DNA of 64,000 bases from Synechococcus sp. SynAce01. GTDB taxonomy: Bacteria; Cyanobacteriota; Cyanobacteriia; PCC-6307; Cyanobiaceae. Location: the NCBI RefSeq assembly GCF_001885215.1, contig NZ_CP018091.1:310001-374000 (forward strand). Reading direction: 5' to 3'. Positions within the stretch are counted from its first letter, which is position 1. Each line of letters begins with the position of its first letter. Below, in pieces: positions 27,395 through 34,844 of the stretch. Below the pieces are notes generated by a model. That model was given only the letters and a program-made list of their open reading frames with translations. It was not told the origin of the DNA and made no database searches. The position numbers and the translations under genes are program-made.

Positions 27395-27481
27395 TCAGGC
27401 TTTCTCCAGGCGCTTGACGATCACGGTCATGAGCACCAACGAGCCAACCAGAACGGCAAGCAGAAAGGCATTGATGATCAT
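27395..27481 (-). CDS. Candidate 28-residue single-span membrane microprotein
   Basis: An open frame reading MIINAFLLAVLVGSLVLM followed by a short KRLEKA tail: one hydrophobic helix and a positive C-terminus, the shape of small photosystem, cytochrome or membrane-complex subunits. I cannot match it to a named subunit (PsbM, PsbX, PetG, PetL, PsaM and Psb30 were considered). No strong ribosome binding site is seen. It lies between the helicase and the small hypothetical gene at 27509. Confidence 0.4.
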   Translation of the reverse strand: MIINAFLLAVLVGSLVLMTVIVKRLEKA

Positions 27482-27508
27482 GGCTTCAGGTCAATCAGAA
27501 CGCCATTA

Positions 27509-27757
27509 TCACTGAGGTGATCGTCCCTGCTCGGGAAGGGGTGGTTGGACATGCAGGCAGCGGTCACGCAGCAGGCGGGCGACCGGGAGGTTGAAGCAGG
27601 GAGGATCGCTGTCGATCTGGAGCAACCACTCCGCCATCTCCATGCGCAGGGCGTAGGCATCTTCGAAGCGCTCGGCGCGTTCAAGGCCGAGCAGGCGCTG
27701 CTCGATCCACTGACGGGTTTCGCTGGGTAACTGGCGTTGGATTCGGCGTCGGCTCAT
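27509..27757 (-). CDS. Small conserved hypothetical protein
   Basis: An 82-residue, charged, mostly helical protein starting MSRRRIQRQLPSETRQWI. There are no membrane spans. An upstream ATG at 27766 adds three residues. The pattern looks like a small cyanobacterial conserved protein, but I do not recognise a domain. It is on the same strand as the AAA+/Fe-S fusion gene, 91 bp downstream of that gene. Confidence 0.6.
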   Translation of the reverse strand: MSRRRIQRQLPSETRQWIEQRLLGLERAERFEDAYALRMEMAEWLLQIDSDPPCFNLPVARLLRDRCLHVQPPLPEQGRSPQ

Positions 27758-27848
27758 CGGAAACACTCCGGCTGACGCCTGAATCCTGATCGATCAGCGG
27801 GCCCTTTGGGTAGCAAGACGAACACATTGGGGCCAACACCTCCAGCGT

Positions 27849-30002
27849 TCAGATCGGCGCCGCCACCAACCAGCGACCGCCAGCCCCCAGGGCCAGGGCC
27901 AACAACCAGGCCAGCCACACCAGCCGGGGGCTGGGCAGCAGCAGGCGCCGCAGCAGCAGCAAGCTGCCGGCTGCGCCGATCAGCAGCACCAGGCTCTGGC
28001 AGAAGGCGATCACGTGGGGATCGGCGCTCCAGCTGGGCCAGGGGCCTGGCCACACCCCAGCCAGGCTCACCGGCAACACCATCCCCGCCTCCGCCATGCC
28101 GAGCGGAAGATGGCGGGCCAGCAACAGGGCCCAGAGCAGGGGCAACAAGCCATAGAGCCCCAGCCGCAGCCGGCTGGCGTAAAGCGAAGAAGCCGGCAGC
28201 GAGGAGGCCAGCAGCCGCAGCGCCAGGAACAACAACGACGGCAGGGCCAGGGCCAGGCAGCCAAAGGCCAGCCGCGGCAACAACGGTCCGAGCTGCAGGC
28301 TAGCTGGAGCCAGCGCCCAGCCCCCCAACAGCCGCTCCCAGAACTTCAGGCAGACGCCCCCCGCCAGCACCAGGATCAGCCCGGCTTCCCCCGCCGGTGG
28401 CACCATCTCGCGCTGCAGATCGGCGGCGGGAGGCCTCAGGCTCAGTTGCACGGAGCGATGCGGGCAGGCCTGGGCGCAGGTGAGGCAGAGCACGCAGTTG
28501 CGGTTGTCCTCGAGGTGAGCCGGGTGGGTGCCAAGCGGGCAGCCCGCCGTGGCCAGGCCCTCCCCATCGGCGGGGCCACCTTTGAAGCAGGCATAGGTGC
28601 TGCAGCTGCCGCTGCAGGTGCCCTGCTCGGCGCGCAACTCCAGGATCGAGAGCTTGGCGAACAGGCCGTTCATCCCCCCCACCGGGCAGAGATAGCGGCA
28701 CCAGAAGCGCTTCTCGAAGCGCAGCGAGCCGATCACAGCTCCCGCCGTGATCAGCAACAGCAGGCAACTGCTCAGCCAGGCGGTGTGCTCCAGATCGGCC
28801 AGTTCCTCCCAGAGCAGGATCGCCGCAAAACCAGCCGCGAGGGCCGGTGCGGCCCAGGCATCGGTGTTGCCCCGGGGCCAGGCGGCCGGCTGCCAGCCAA
28901 ACAGCCGCGCCAGCCGCTGAACGATCTCGCCCCAGACCATGAACGGGCAGAACGAGCACCACAGCCGGCCCACCAGGGGATAACTGAGCAGGATCAAGGG
29001 CCACCACCAGGCCCAGAACAGATTGAGGCCACCATTGCTGGCCCGGTCCTGGGGACCCAGCCACAGCCAGAGGTTCACCAGCACGAACACCCAGCTCACC
29101 AAGCCGAACAGCAGGCCGTTCCAGAGCCGGGGCGAGCGCATCCACTGGCGCAGTGGCGGCCGCCAGCGCCAGAGATCGAAGCGCAGCCGTTGGGGCCGCG
29201 GCGTCAGCCAGAACACCTCTTCCGGCAGGGCCACGGGCTCAAGCGACGCCAGGGCCGAAGCCGGCATCTGGCGCAGGGCCCGGTCCACCAGCCCTTCGAG
29301 CTCGCGCACGTTGCCGGGGAAATCATGGATCTGCAGGCGGCGGATCACCTCCTCTCCCACCACCGGCGACACCGCCCAGCCCAGCTTTCGGCTGTACAGC
29401 CGCAGCAAATAACGCAGCCACTCGCCCAGGTCCTGGCGTCGCACCCGCAGCGGCGGCACCCGGATCAGGGTGCAGCAGCGATCGAAGCCGGGCAGGGCCG
29501 TTTCGGTGGTGAAAAACAGGCGGCCAGCGAAGTTGCGGGGCGTCGAGCCTGGTCCTGGGGCCTGCCAGTCGCCGCTGCGGGCCAGCGTCAACAGGGCCGG
29601 CAGCAGGGCGGGATCGACCCGATCGAGCTGGTTGATCAGCAGGCTGCCGTCACCGATGTCATCGAGCAGGGCACCGGCGCCATCGCTGCTGGCACTGCCG
29701 AACAGCTCCGCCCCATTACTGCGCAGCAGGGCTCCATCGAGCTGCACCATCAGCTGGCGGCGGGTGGCGGAGCCGAAGTGGATCAGGGCGGCCGCATCGT
29801 CCTTCTCCAGGCCGGGCTCACCGGCCATCAGCACCGGTCGCCGCTCAGGGTCGCCAGCCGCCTGGCGGACCCGATCCCTCAGCTTGACGGCGTAGCGGCT
29901 GCTGCCGACGATTCCCCGCCGCGCCCGGCCCACCAGGTAGGGAGCCAGGCGGCTGTACCGCTCGGAAACGGGCAGCTGGCCGGCTTCAGGCATGGACAAC
30001 AT
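27849..30002 (-). CDS. Degenerate NtrC-type AAA+ domain fused to NapH-like membrane Fe-S protein
   Basis: A 717-residue fusion. Residues about 21-245 are a sigma-54-activator-like AAA+ domain: LVGRARRGIVGSSRYAVKLR, Walker A GEPGLEKD (61-68), ELFG (99-102), and HDFPGNVREL (226-235). The GAFTGA loop is missing, and the Walker B DE is replaced (LLINQL, 121-126). Residues about 290-450 hold membrane segments with WCSFCP (348-353) and WCRYLCP (434-440) as in NapH/NosR/CcoG-type proteins; C463, C467, C472, C488 and CVLCLTCAQACP (503-514) would bind Fe-S clusters. More membrane segments follow to the end. Cyanobacteria lack sigma-54, so a redox or sensing role is more likely than transcription activation. 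Function unknown. Confidence 0.85.
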   Translation of the reverse strand: MLSMPEAGQLPVSERYSRLAPYLVGRARRGIVGSSRYAVKLRDRVRQAAGDPERRPVLMAGEPGLEKDDAAALIHFGSATRRQLMVQLDGALLRSNGAELFGSASSDGAGALLDDIGDGSLLINQLDRVDPALLPALLTLARSGDWQAPGPGSTPRNFAGRLFFTTETALPGFDRCCTLIRVPPLRVRRQDLGEWLRYLLRLYSRKLGWAVSPVVGEEVIRRLQIHDFPGNVRELEGLVDRALRQMPASALASLEPVALPEEVFWLTPRPQRLRFDLWRWRPPLRQWMRSPRLWNGLLFGLVSWVFVLVNLWLWLGPQDRASNGGLNLFWAWWWPLILLSYPLVGRLWCSFCPFMVWGEIVQRLARLFGWQPAAWPRGNTDAWAAPALAAGFAAILLWEELADLEHTAWLSSCLLLLITAGAVIGSLRFEKRFWCRYLCPVGGMNGLFAKLSILELRAEQGTCSGSCSTYACFKGGPADGEGLATAGCPLGTHPAHLEDNRNCVLCLTCAQACPHRSVQLSLRPPAADLQREMVPPAGEAGLILVLAGGVCLKFWERLLGGWALAPASLQLGPLLPRLAFGCLALALPSLLFLALRLLASSLPASSLYASRLRLGLYGLLPLLWALLLARHLPLGMAEAGMVLPVSLAGVWPGPWPSWSADPHVIAFCQSLVLLIGAAGSLLLLRRLLLPSPRLVWLAWLLALALGAGGRWLVAAPI

Positions 30003-30088
30003 CTCCCCCGAACAGCAGGCACCGCCATAGCGACCGAGCTTGCTCCAGCGATCACCCGATTCTGGAGCCTGTTGCCGATGATGGGGCC

Positions 30089-30673
30089 ATGACCCTCACC
30101 CTTTATGGCGGAGCCCGCAGCCGGGCCTCGATGCCCCGCTGGTATCTGGCCGAGAAACAGATCCCCTACACCTGGATTCAGCTCGACATGGCCGCCGGCG
30201 AACACCGCCAGGAACCCTTCCTCTCGCTCAACCCCTTCGCCAAGGTGCCCCTGCTGGTCGACGAGGGCGCCAGCTCGGCAGATAGCGGCAGCCTGCGCCT
30301 GTTCGAAAGCGGCGCCATCCTGCTGTACCTGGCCGACCGCTACGGCCATGAGTTCAGCAGCCCGGCCCAGCGGGCCGAAGCGGAGCAATGGGTGCTGTTT
30401 GCCAATGCCACCCTGGCCACCGCCCTGTTCGTCGAAGCCGCGCGCGAGAAGGAGTTCCCACGGCTGATGGCGGCCCTCAACACCCGGCTGGAGGGCGGAG
30501 CCCCCTTGTTAGGTGAGGCCTGGGGGGTGGCGGACTGCGCTGTACAGGCCCATCTGGCCTACCTGCCGATCTTCTTCCCCCAGCTCGATCTAGGCGCCTA
30601 CCCACACGTGCAGGCCAGCATCGAGGCCACCCAGGGGCGTGTCGCCTACCAGGCGGCGATGGCCACGGGCTAA
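30089..30673 (+). CDS. Glutathione S-transferase family protein
   Basis: A 194-residue protein with the thioredoxin-like N-terminal domain (TLYGGARSRASMPRWYLAEKQIPY, then NPFAKVPLLVDEG with the cis-Pro) and a helical C-terminal domain. Typical members conjugate glutathione or reduce peroxides. It ends 7 bp before pdeM starts, so the two genes are probably co-transcribed. It is divergent from the AAA+/Fe-S fusion gene. Confidence 0.9.
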   Translation: MTLTLYGGARSRASMPRWYLAEKQIPYTWIQLDMAAGEHRQEPFLSLNPFAKVPLLVDEGASSADSGSLRLFESGAILLYLADRYGHEFSSPAQRAEAEQWVLFANATLATALFVEAAREKEFPRLMAALNTRLEGGAPLLGEAWGVADCAVQAHLAYLPIFFPQLDLGAYPHVQASIEATQGRVAYQAAMATG

Positions 30674-30680
30674 TTCGCTG

Positions 30681-31331
30681 ATGGCCAGCCACCATCCCTT
30701 CGACTGGCGGGGCCACCGCCTGGAGCTGCTCGGCGCCAAGGCCGTCTGGGATCCGGCCCAGCGGCTGCTGCTGCTTGCCGATCTGCATCTCGGCAAGGCC
30801 GAAACCTTCCAGGCCCACGGCATCCCCCTGCCCAGCGACGGCGATCGGGGCACCCTCAATGCCCTTCTGGATCTGGCCCACCACTGGCGCCCCCGGGAGG
30901 TGGTGGTCCTCGGCGACCTGATCCACAGCCGCCTCGGCCTCACCGCCGAGCTGCGCCAGAAGCTGGCGGCCCTGCCGGCCTTGCTGGGCTGCCCGCTCAG
31001 CCTGATCGGCGGCAACCATGAACGGGGCAGCTGGTTGGCGGGCCTGAGCCAGCAAGCCAGCCTCCAACGCGGTCCGCTCTGGTTGAGCCACATCCCGGAG
31101 CAGGCACCGGCAGGGGCCGACGAGCGGCTCAATCTCTGCGGCCATCTCCACCCGGTGGCGCTGGTGGGCTCCGGCAACGACCGGCTGCGGCTGCCCTGCT
31201 TCAGCTTCGATGCCAGCGCGCCACGGCTGCTGCTGCCCTCCTTCGGCCAGCTCACCGGCGGCCATCCCTGCGACCCTCGCCTGCCCTGCTGGCTGGTGGC
31301 CGACGGTTCCGTTGTGGCCTGGCCGGCTTAA
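30681..31331 (+). CDS. pdeM: Ligase-associated DNA endonuclease PdeM
   Basis: A 216-residue metallophosphoesterase-fold nuclease. It has ADLHLGKAE (residues 33-41), GDLIHSR (78-84), GNHE (111-114) and CGHLHP (153-158), the di-metal site. This short form is the Mn-dependent nuclease that accompanies the Lhr-Core/ligase/exonuclease set (TIGR04123-like). ATG 30681 is chosen because an upstream start would overlap the GST gene. The other three members are at 14379, 22996 and 24750 on the same strand. Confidence 0.85.
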   Translation: MASHHPFDWRGHRLELLGAKAVWDPAQRLLLLADLHLGKAETFQAHGIPLPSDGDRGTLNALLDLAHHWRPREVVVLGDLIHSRLGLTAELRQKLAALPALLGCPLSLIGGNHERGSWLAGLSQQASLQRGPLWLSHIPEQAPAGADERLNLCGHLHPVALVGSGNDRLRLPCFSFDASAPRLLLPSFGQLTGGHPCDPRLPCWLVADGSVVAWPA

Positions 31332-31804
31332 AGCGTGCGGGCCATCGAACGCACCACATCACCGCGGGTGAGCACCCCGGCGAGCTTGCCGGCTTCGAGC
31401 ACAAACAGGCGCTGGGTGCTGCGGTCGTGCAGCAGCCGGGCCGCCTCGGCGAGGGAGAGCGTGGCCTCGCAGCTGTGGGGATGGTCCCGCATCAGTTCTC
31501 CCACCGTGCTGCCCAGCACCTGGTGCACCTGCCTGTCCCAGTCGAGGGGGTTGCGCAGATAGATCACCGCATCGAGCAGCATCACGTAGGGGCCGGCATC
31601 GAAGCCGCCCTCCTTCACCATCAGCTCCTGCTCGCTGAGCTCACCGATCAGAACGCCACTGTCATCCACCACCGGCAGACCACTGATGTGGTGATCGCTG
31701 AGCAGTTGCACCGCCTCCTGCAGGGGCGTGCTCGCTTTGACGCTCAACACCGGGGAGGTCATCGCCTCTGCCACCTGAATGCTGGACGGGGTGTCGGAAG
31801 TCAT
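31328..31804 (-). CDS. CBS-domain protein
   Basis: A 158-residue protein made of two CBS domains (VAEAMTSPVLSVKASTPLQEAV... and VGELMRDHPHSCEATLSLAEAA...), which bind adenine nucleotides and act as energy sensors. It has no fused catalytic domain. The stop overlaps the convergent pdeM stop by 4 bp. Confidence 0.9.
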   Translation of the reverse strand: MTSDTPSSIQVAEAMTSPVLSVKASTPLQEAVQLLSDHHISGLPVVDDSGVLIGELSEQELMVKEGGFDAGPYVMLLDAVIYLRNPLDWDRQVHQVLGSTVGELMRDHPHSCEATLSLAEAARLLHDRSTQRLFVLEAGKLAGVLTRGDVVRSMARTL

Positions 31805-31904
31805 CGGGGCGGCGCGGCTGCAAGGGTTCTAGGCCAGCGGGAAATCCTGCGGTGCTCGGATACGTCCAGACTGGACGCCCCAACAGCTGATCGGGCGTGT
31901 CGCT

Positions 31905-31952
31905 CCCATCAGATCCAGCAGAACCAGCAGCAAGTCCAGCAGATCCAGCAGC
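31905..31952 (+). repeat. Short CAGATCCAGCAG-like tandem repeat
   Basis: Imperfect repeats of a 9 to 12-bp unit built on GATCCAGCAG precede the phosphatidyltransferase ATG. If translated from GTG 31897 they encode an Asp-Pro-Ala-rich leader. Confidence 0.5.
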
Positions 31953-31956
31953 CGGC

Positions 31957-32514
31957 ATGACGGCAGGTGCCCGCCGCTGCCGCGCCCTCGCCGACGGGCT
32001 CACCGTGGCCCGTGCCCTGATCGGCCTGCCCCTGCTGCTCGCCCTTCTCGCCGGCCAGGGCGGATTGGCCTGGATCCTGCTGCTGCTCGGCGGCCTCTCC
32101 GACTGGGCCGATGGCGCCCTGGCCCGCCGGGCCGGCGGCGGCTCGGCCTGGGGGGCCCGGCTCGATCCCCTCACCGACAAGATCCTGATCAGTGCGCCGT
32201 TGCTGTGGCTAGGCGCCAGCGGTGGCCTGCCGCTCTGGGCGGTGTGGCTGTTGCTGGCGCGCGAGCTGTTGGTCTCCGGCTGGCGGGCCGGCCAGGGGGA
32301 TGGCGGCCCCGCGTCGCGCGCGGGCAAGGCCAAGACGGTGCTGCAATTCAGCGCCCTGCTGCTGCTGCTCTGGCCCACTGGCTGGGGCCCCACTGGCGGC
32401 GGCCTGGCCGCGGCCCTTCAGGCCCTGGGCTGGTGGCTGTTCTGGCCCTCGCTTCTGCTGGCGCTGAGTTCGGCGCTGGGCTACCTCAGGCCAGCAAGGC
32501 CGCGTCAGCACTGA
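31957..32514 (+). CDS. CDP-alcohol phosphatidyltransferase
   Basis: A 185-residue integral membrane enzyme with the signature DGALAR...GARLDPLTD (D52, G53, A56, R57, G66, D70, D74), which transfers a phosphatidyl group from CDP-diacylglycerol to an alcohol. Phosphatidylglycerol phosphate synthase (PgsA) is likely, since PG is the main phospholipid of cyanobacteria, but the alcohol is not proven by sequence. GTG 31897 upstream would add a repetitive Pro/Ala/Ser leader, so ATG 31957 is preferred. The 3' end overlaps the CSP41-like gene by 29 bp. Confidence 0.85.
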   Translation: MTAGARRCRALADGLTVARALIGLPLLLALLAGQGGLAWILLLLGGLSDWADGALARRAGGGSAWGARLDPLTDKILISAPLLWLGASGGLPLWAVWLLLARELLVSGWRAGQGDGGPASRAGKAKTVLQFSALLLLLWPTGWGPTGGGLAAALQALGWWLFWPSLLLALSSALGYLRPARPRQH

Positions 32515-33430
32515 AATCCGGTGTGCCAGCTGCGCGCAAGGCGTAGTCGTTGGCGTAGCTGTCGGCCAGGGCGCCCTCGGCATCGAACACCGGCGACCAG
32601 GCCAGCTCCCGCTCCAGCCGGTGCACATCCACGAGGAAGTGGTTCAGGCGCAGGGGGAAGGCCTTGCGGGCCTTGGGGTCAAGCCCGGCTGGATCGAAGG
32701 AGCGGATCTCCACCGCCGCCGGATCCTGGCCGCAGGCGCGGGCCGCCGCGGCCACCAGGCCGCGAAAACTGATCCCTTGGCGGGCCGTGCAGTTGTAGAT
32801 CCGGTTGGTGGCCGCTTCCACCTCCAGGCAACGGGCCATGGCGATGGCGAGATCGCTCACGTGGCCGAGCTGGGTGATCGTGCTGCCATCGCCTGGCAAC
32901 GGCACGGGGCGACCGTGCACGATCCGATCAAAGAACCAGCTCTCCACCGGGTTGTAGTTGCCCGGACCGATGATGTAGGTGGGCCGGAAGCTGGTGAAGG
33001 GAATCCGCTCGCTGCGCAGCCAATCCTCGGTTTCGAGCTTGCCGGCATGGCGGCTGGCCGGGTCGGTGGGGCTGTTCTCGCTGAGGGGCCAGAGCTCACT
33101 GTCGGCGTAAACACCGGCCGAGCTCACATACACAAAGCGGTGCTTCGGCTCGCCGGTTCTCTCGAGCACGGCGCGGCTGTCAGCAAGGGAGCGGCCGCTG
33201 CTGTCGATGATCACGTCGAAGCTTCGCCCCTGCAGCGGCGCCAGGGCCTCGGCGTCGCCGCGATCGCCCGCCAGATGCTCCACCCCGGCCGGGACGGGAT
33301 TCCTGCCGCGGGTGAACAGGGTGAGCTCGTGGCCGAAGGCGAGCAACTGGGCCACCAACGGCTTGCCGATGAAGCGGGTGCCACCCATCACCAGGATCTT
33401 CACGGCAGTGGCAGTCGAACGGGGCGCCAT
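32486..33430 (-). CDS. CSP41-like NAD(P)-binding epimerase/dehydratase
   Basis: A 314-residue extended SDR protein with [12 protein letters not shown] as nucleotide-binding loop and family blocks [18 protein letters not shown] and [25 protein letters not shown]. These match chloroplast CSP41 (stem-loop RNA-binding) proteins and cyanobacterial homologues. An RNA-related or ribosome-associated role is suggested by family, but not shown here. It is divergent from hisA. Confidence 0.85.
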   Translation of the reverse strand: MAPRSTATAVKILVMGGTRFIGKPLVAQLLAFGHELTLFTRGRNPVPAGVEHLAGDRGDAEALAPLQGRSFDVIIDSSGRSLADSRAVLERTGEPKHRFVYVSSAGVYADSELWPLSENSPTDPASRHAGKLETEDWLRSERIPFTSFRPTYIIGPGNYNPVESWFFDRIVHGRPVPLPGDGSTITQLGHVSDLAIAMARCLEVEAATNRIYNCTARQGISFRGLVAAAARACGQDPAAVEIRSFDPAGLDPKARKAFPLRLNHFLVDVHRLERELAWSPVFDAEGALADSYANDYALRAAGTPDFSADAALLA

Positions 33431-33462
33431 TCAAGCGCCGGGGAGGATGGAGTCACCGTTCC

Positions 33463-34248
33463 ATGCGCCTCCCCGCCGCCCGCCCGATGCAAGTCATTCC
33501 CGCCATCGACCTGCTCCATGGCCACTGCGTCCGCCTCCACCAGGGCGACTACGACCAGGTCACCCGCTTCAACGACGACCCGGTGGCCCAGGCGCTGCAG
33601 TGGCAAGAGCAGGGTGCCGAGCGCCTGCATCTGGTCGATCTCGATGGCGCCAGAGAGGGCGTGCCGGCCAATGACGCGATCATTGGGGCCATCACCAACG
33701 CCCTGGCCATCCCGGTGCAGCTGGGCGGCGGCGTGCGCACGGCCGAGCGGGCCGAGGCCCTGCTGAGCTGCGGCCTCGATCGGGTCATCCTCGGCACCGT
33801 GGCGATCGAGGAGCCCCAGCTGGTGCGCCACCTGGCGGCCCTCCACCCCGGCCGGATCGTGGTGGGAATCGACGCCAGAGACGGCAAGGTGGCCACCCGC
33901 GGCTGGCTGGAGGAGAGCACGATCGAGGCCACCGCTTTGGCCGCCAGCCTCGAAGGCAGTGGTGTGGCCGCGATCATCAGCACCGACATCGCCACCGATG
34001 GCACCCTGGCTGGCCCCAACCTGGAGGCGCTGCGCCAGATGGCCGCCGCCAGTTCAATCCCGGTGATCGCCTCCGGTGGGGTGGGATCGCTCACCGACCT
34101 GCTTTCTCTGCTGGCGCTTGAACCCCTGGGCGTCAGCGGCGTGATCGTCGGCCGCGCGATCTACGACGGCAGCGTCGATCTCGCCGAGGCGCTGCAGGCG
34201 GTGGGCCCCGGCCGTTGGCAGGACCCCCTCTCGCTCAGCGTGGGCTGA
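33463..34248 (+). CDS. hisA: ProFAR isomerase HisA
   Basis: A 261-residue (beta/alpha)8 barrel catalysing the fourth step of histidine synthesis. The [18 protein letters not shown] block carries the general base Asp, and [15 protein letters not shown] carries the second catalytic Asp. QLGGGVRT and ASGGVGSL are the two phosphate-binding loops. ATG 33487 ([10 protein letters not shown]) is an alternative start. Fur-like regulator and DUF3685 genes follow on the same strand. Confidence 0.95.
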   Translation: MRLPAARPMQVIPAIDLLHGHCVRLHQGDYDQVTRFNDDPVAQALQWQEQGAERLHLVDLDGAREGVPANDAIIGAITNALAIPVQLGGGVRTAERAEALLSCGLDRVILGTVAIEEPQLVRHLAALHPGRIVVGIDARDGKVATRGWLEESTIEATALAASLEGSGVAAIISTDIATDGTLAGPNLEALRQMAAASSIPVIASGGVGSLTDLLSLLALEPLGVSGVIVGRAIYDGSVDLAEALQAVGPGRWQDPLSLSVG

Positions 34249-34391
34249 AGGTTCAAAATGGCTCAAAGACAGGCTCATGACTCAGCTGAGGAGAGGCCTT
34301 CCTAGGGGCCAGAAGGGTTCTGACAAAAGGATTGGGGCGCCGATACAATGATGATCTGGTAGTCATCCATTCCTCTCCGACTTGTTCATTC

Positions 34392-34844
34392 GTGCCTGCA
34401 TCGCCACCAGCCACTGTCCTTGAGGACAACATCCAATCAGGCGATGTGAACGAAGCCTTTGGTCGTTGCCGGGATCTGGGCATGCGGCTGAGTCGCCAGC
34501 GGCGCATGGTGCTCGAGTTGTTGTGGACGGAGAAGAGTCACCTCAGCGCCCGGGATATTTTCGAGCAGCTCAACAGCCAGGGCCGCAACATCGGCCATAC
34601 CTCCGTTTATCAGAATCTCGAAGCGCTTCAGTCAGCTGGAGTGATCGAATGCCTCGACAAAGCCAGTGGCCGGCTCTACGGCTACCGCAGCGATCCCCAC
34701 AGCCATCTCACCTGTCTGGAATCCGGCGCCATCCACGACCTTGACGTCGTGCTCCCGAACGAATTGGTCAGCCAGATCGAAGCGCTCACCGGCTTCGAGA
34801 TCGAGTCGTACACCTTGCAGCTCAGTGGCCGCCGCCGGGCTTGA
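34392..34844 (+). CDS. Fur-family transcriptional regulator
   Basis: A 150-residue protein. The winged-helix part is clear (RLSRQRRMVLELLW, HLSARDIFEQLNSQGRNIGHTSVYQNLEALQSAGVIECLD), followed by the dimerisation domain (HSHLTCLESGAIHDLD). In Fur, PerR and Zur this last block usually has CxxC; here the second Cys is Ser, and no C-terminal Cys pair is seen, so the structural zinc site is changed. GTG 34392 is chosen; an upstream TTG at 34332 is possible. The regulated metal or signal cannot be told. The TGA overlaps the next start TTG 34841. Confidence 0.85.
   Translation: MPASPPATVLEDNIQSGDVNEAFGRCRDLGMRLSRQRRMVLELLWTEKSHLSARDIFEQLNSQGRNIGHTSVYQNLEALQSAGVIECLDKASGRLYGYRSDPHSHLTCLESGAIHDLDVVLPNELVSQIEALTGFEIESYTLQLSGRRRA

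Noticed and set aside
28014-30092. Very long open frame on the plus strand opposite the AAA+/Fe-S fusion gene
   Set aside because: Gln/Pro/Arg-rich translation with no domain; it mirrors the real gene and reflects high GC.
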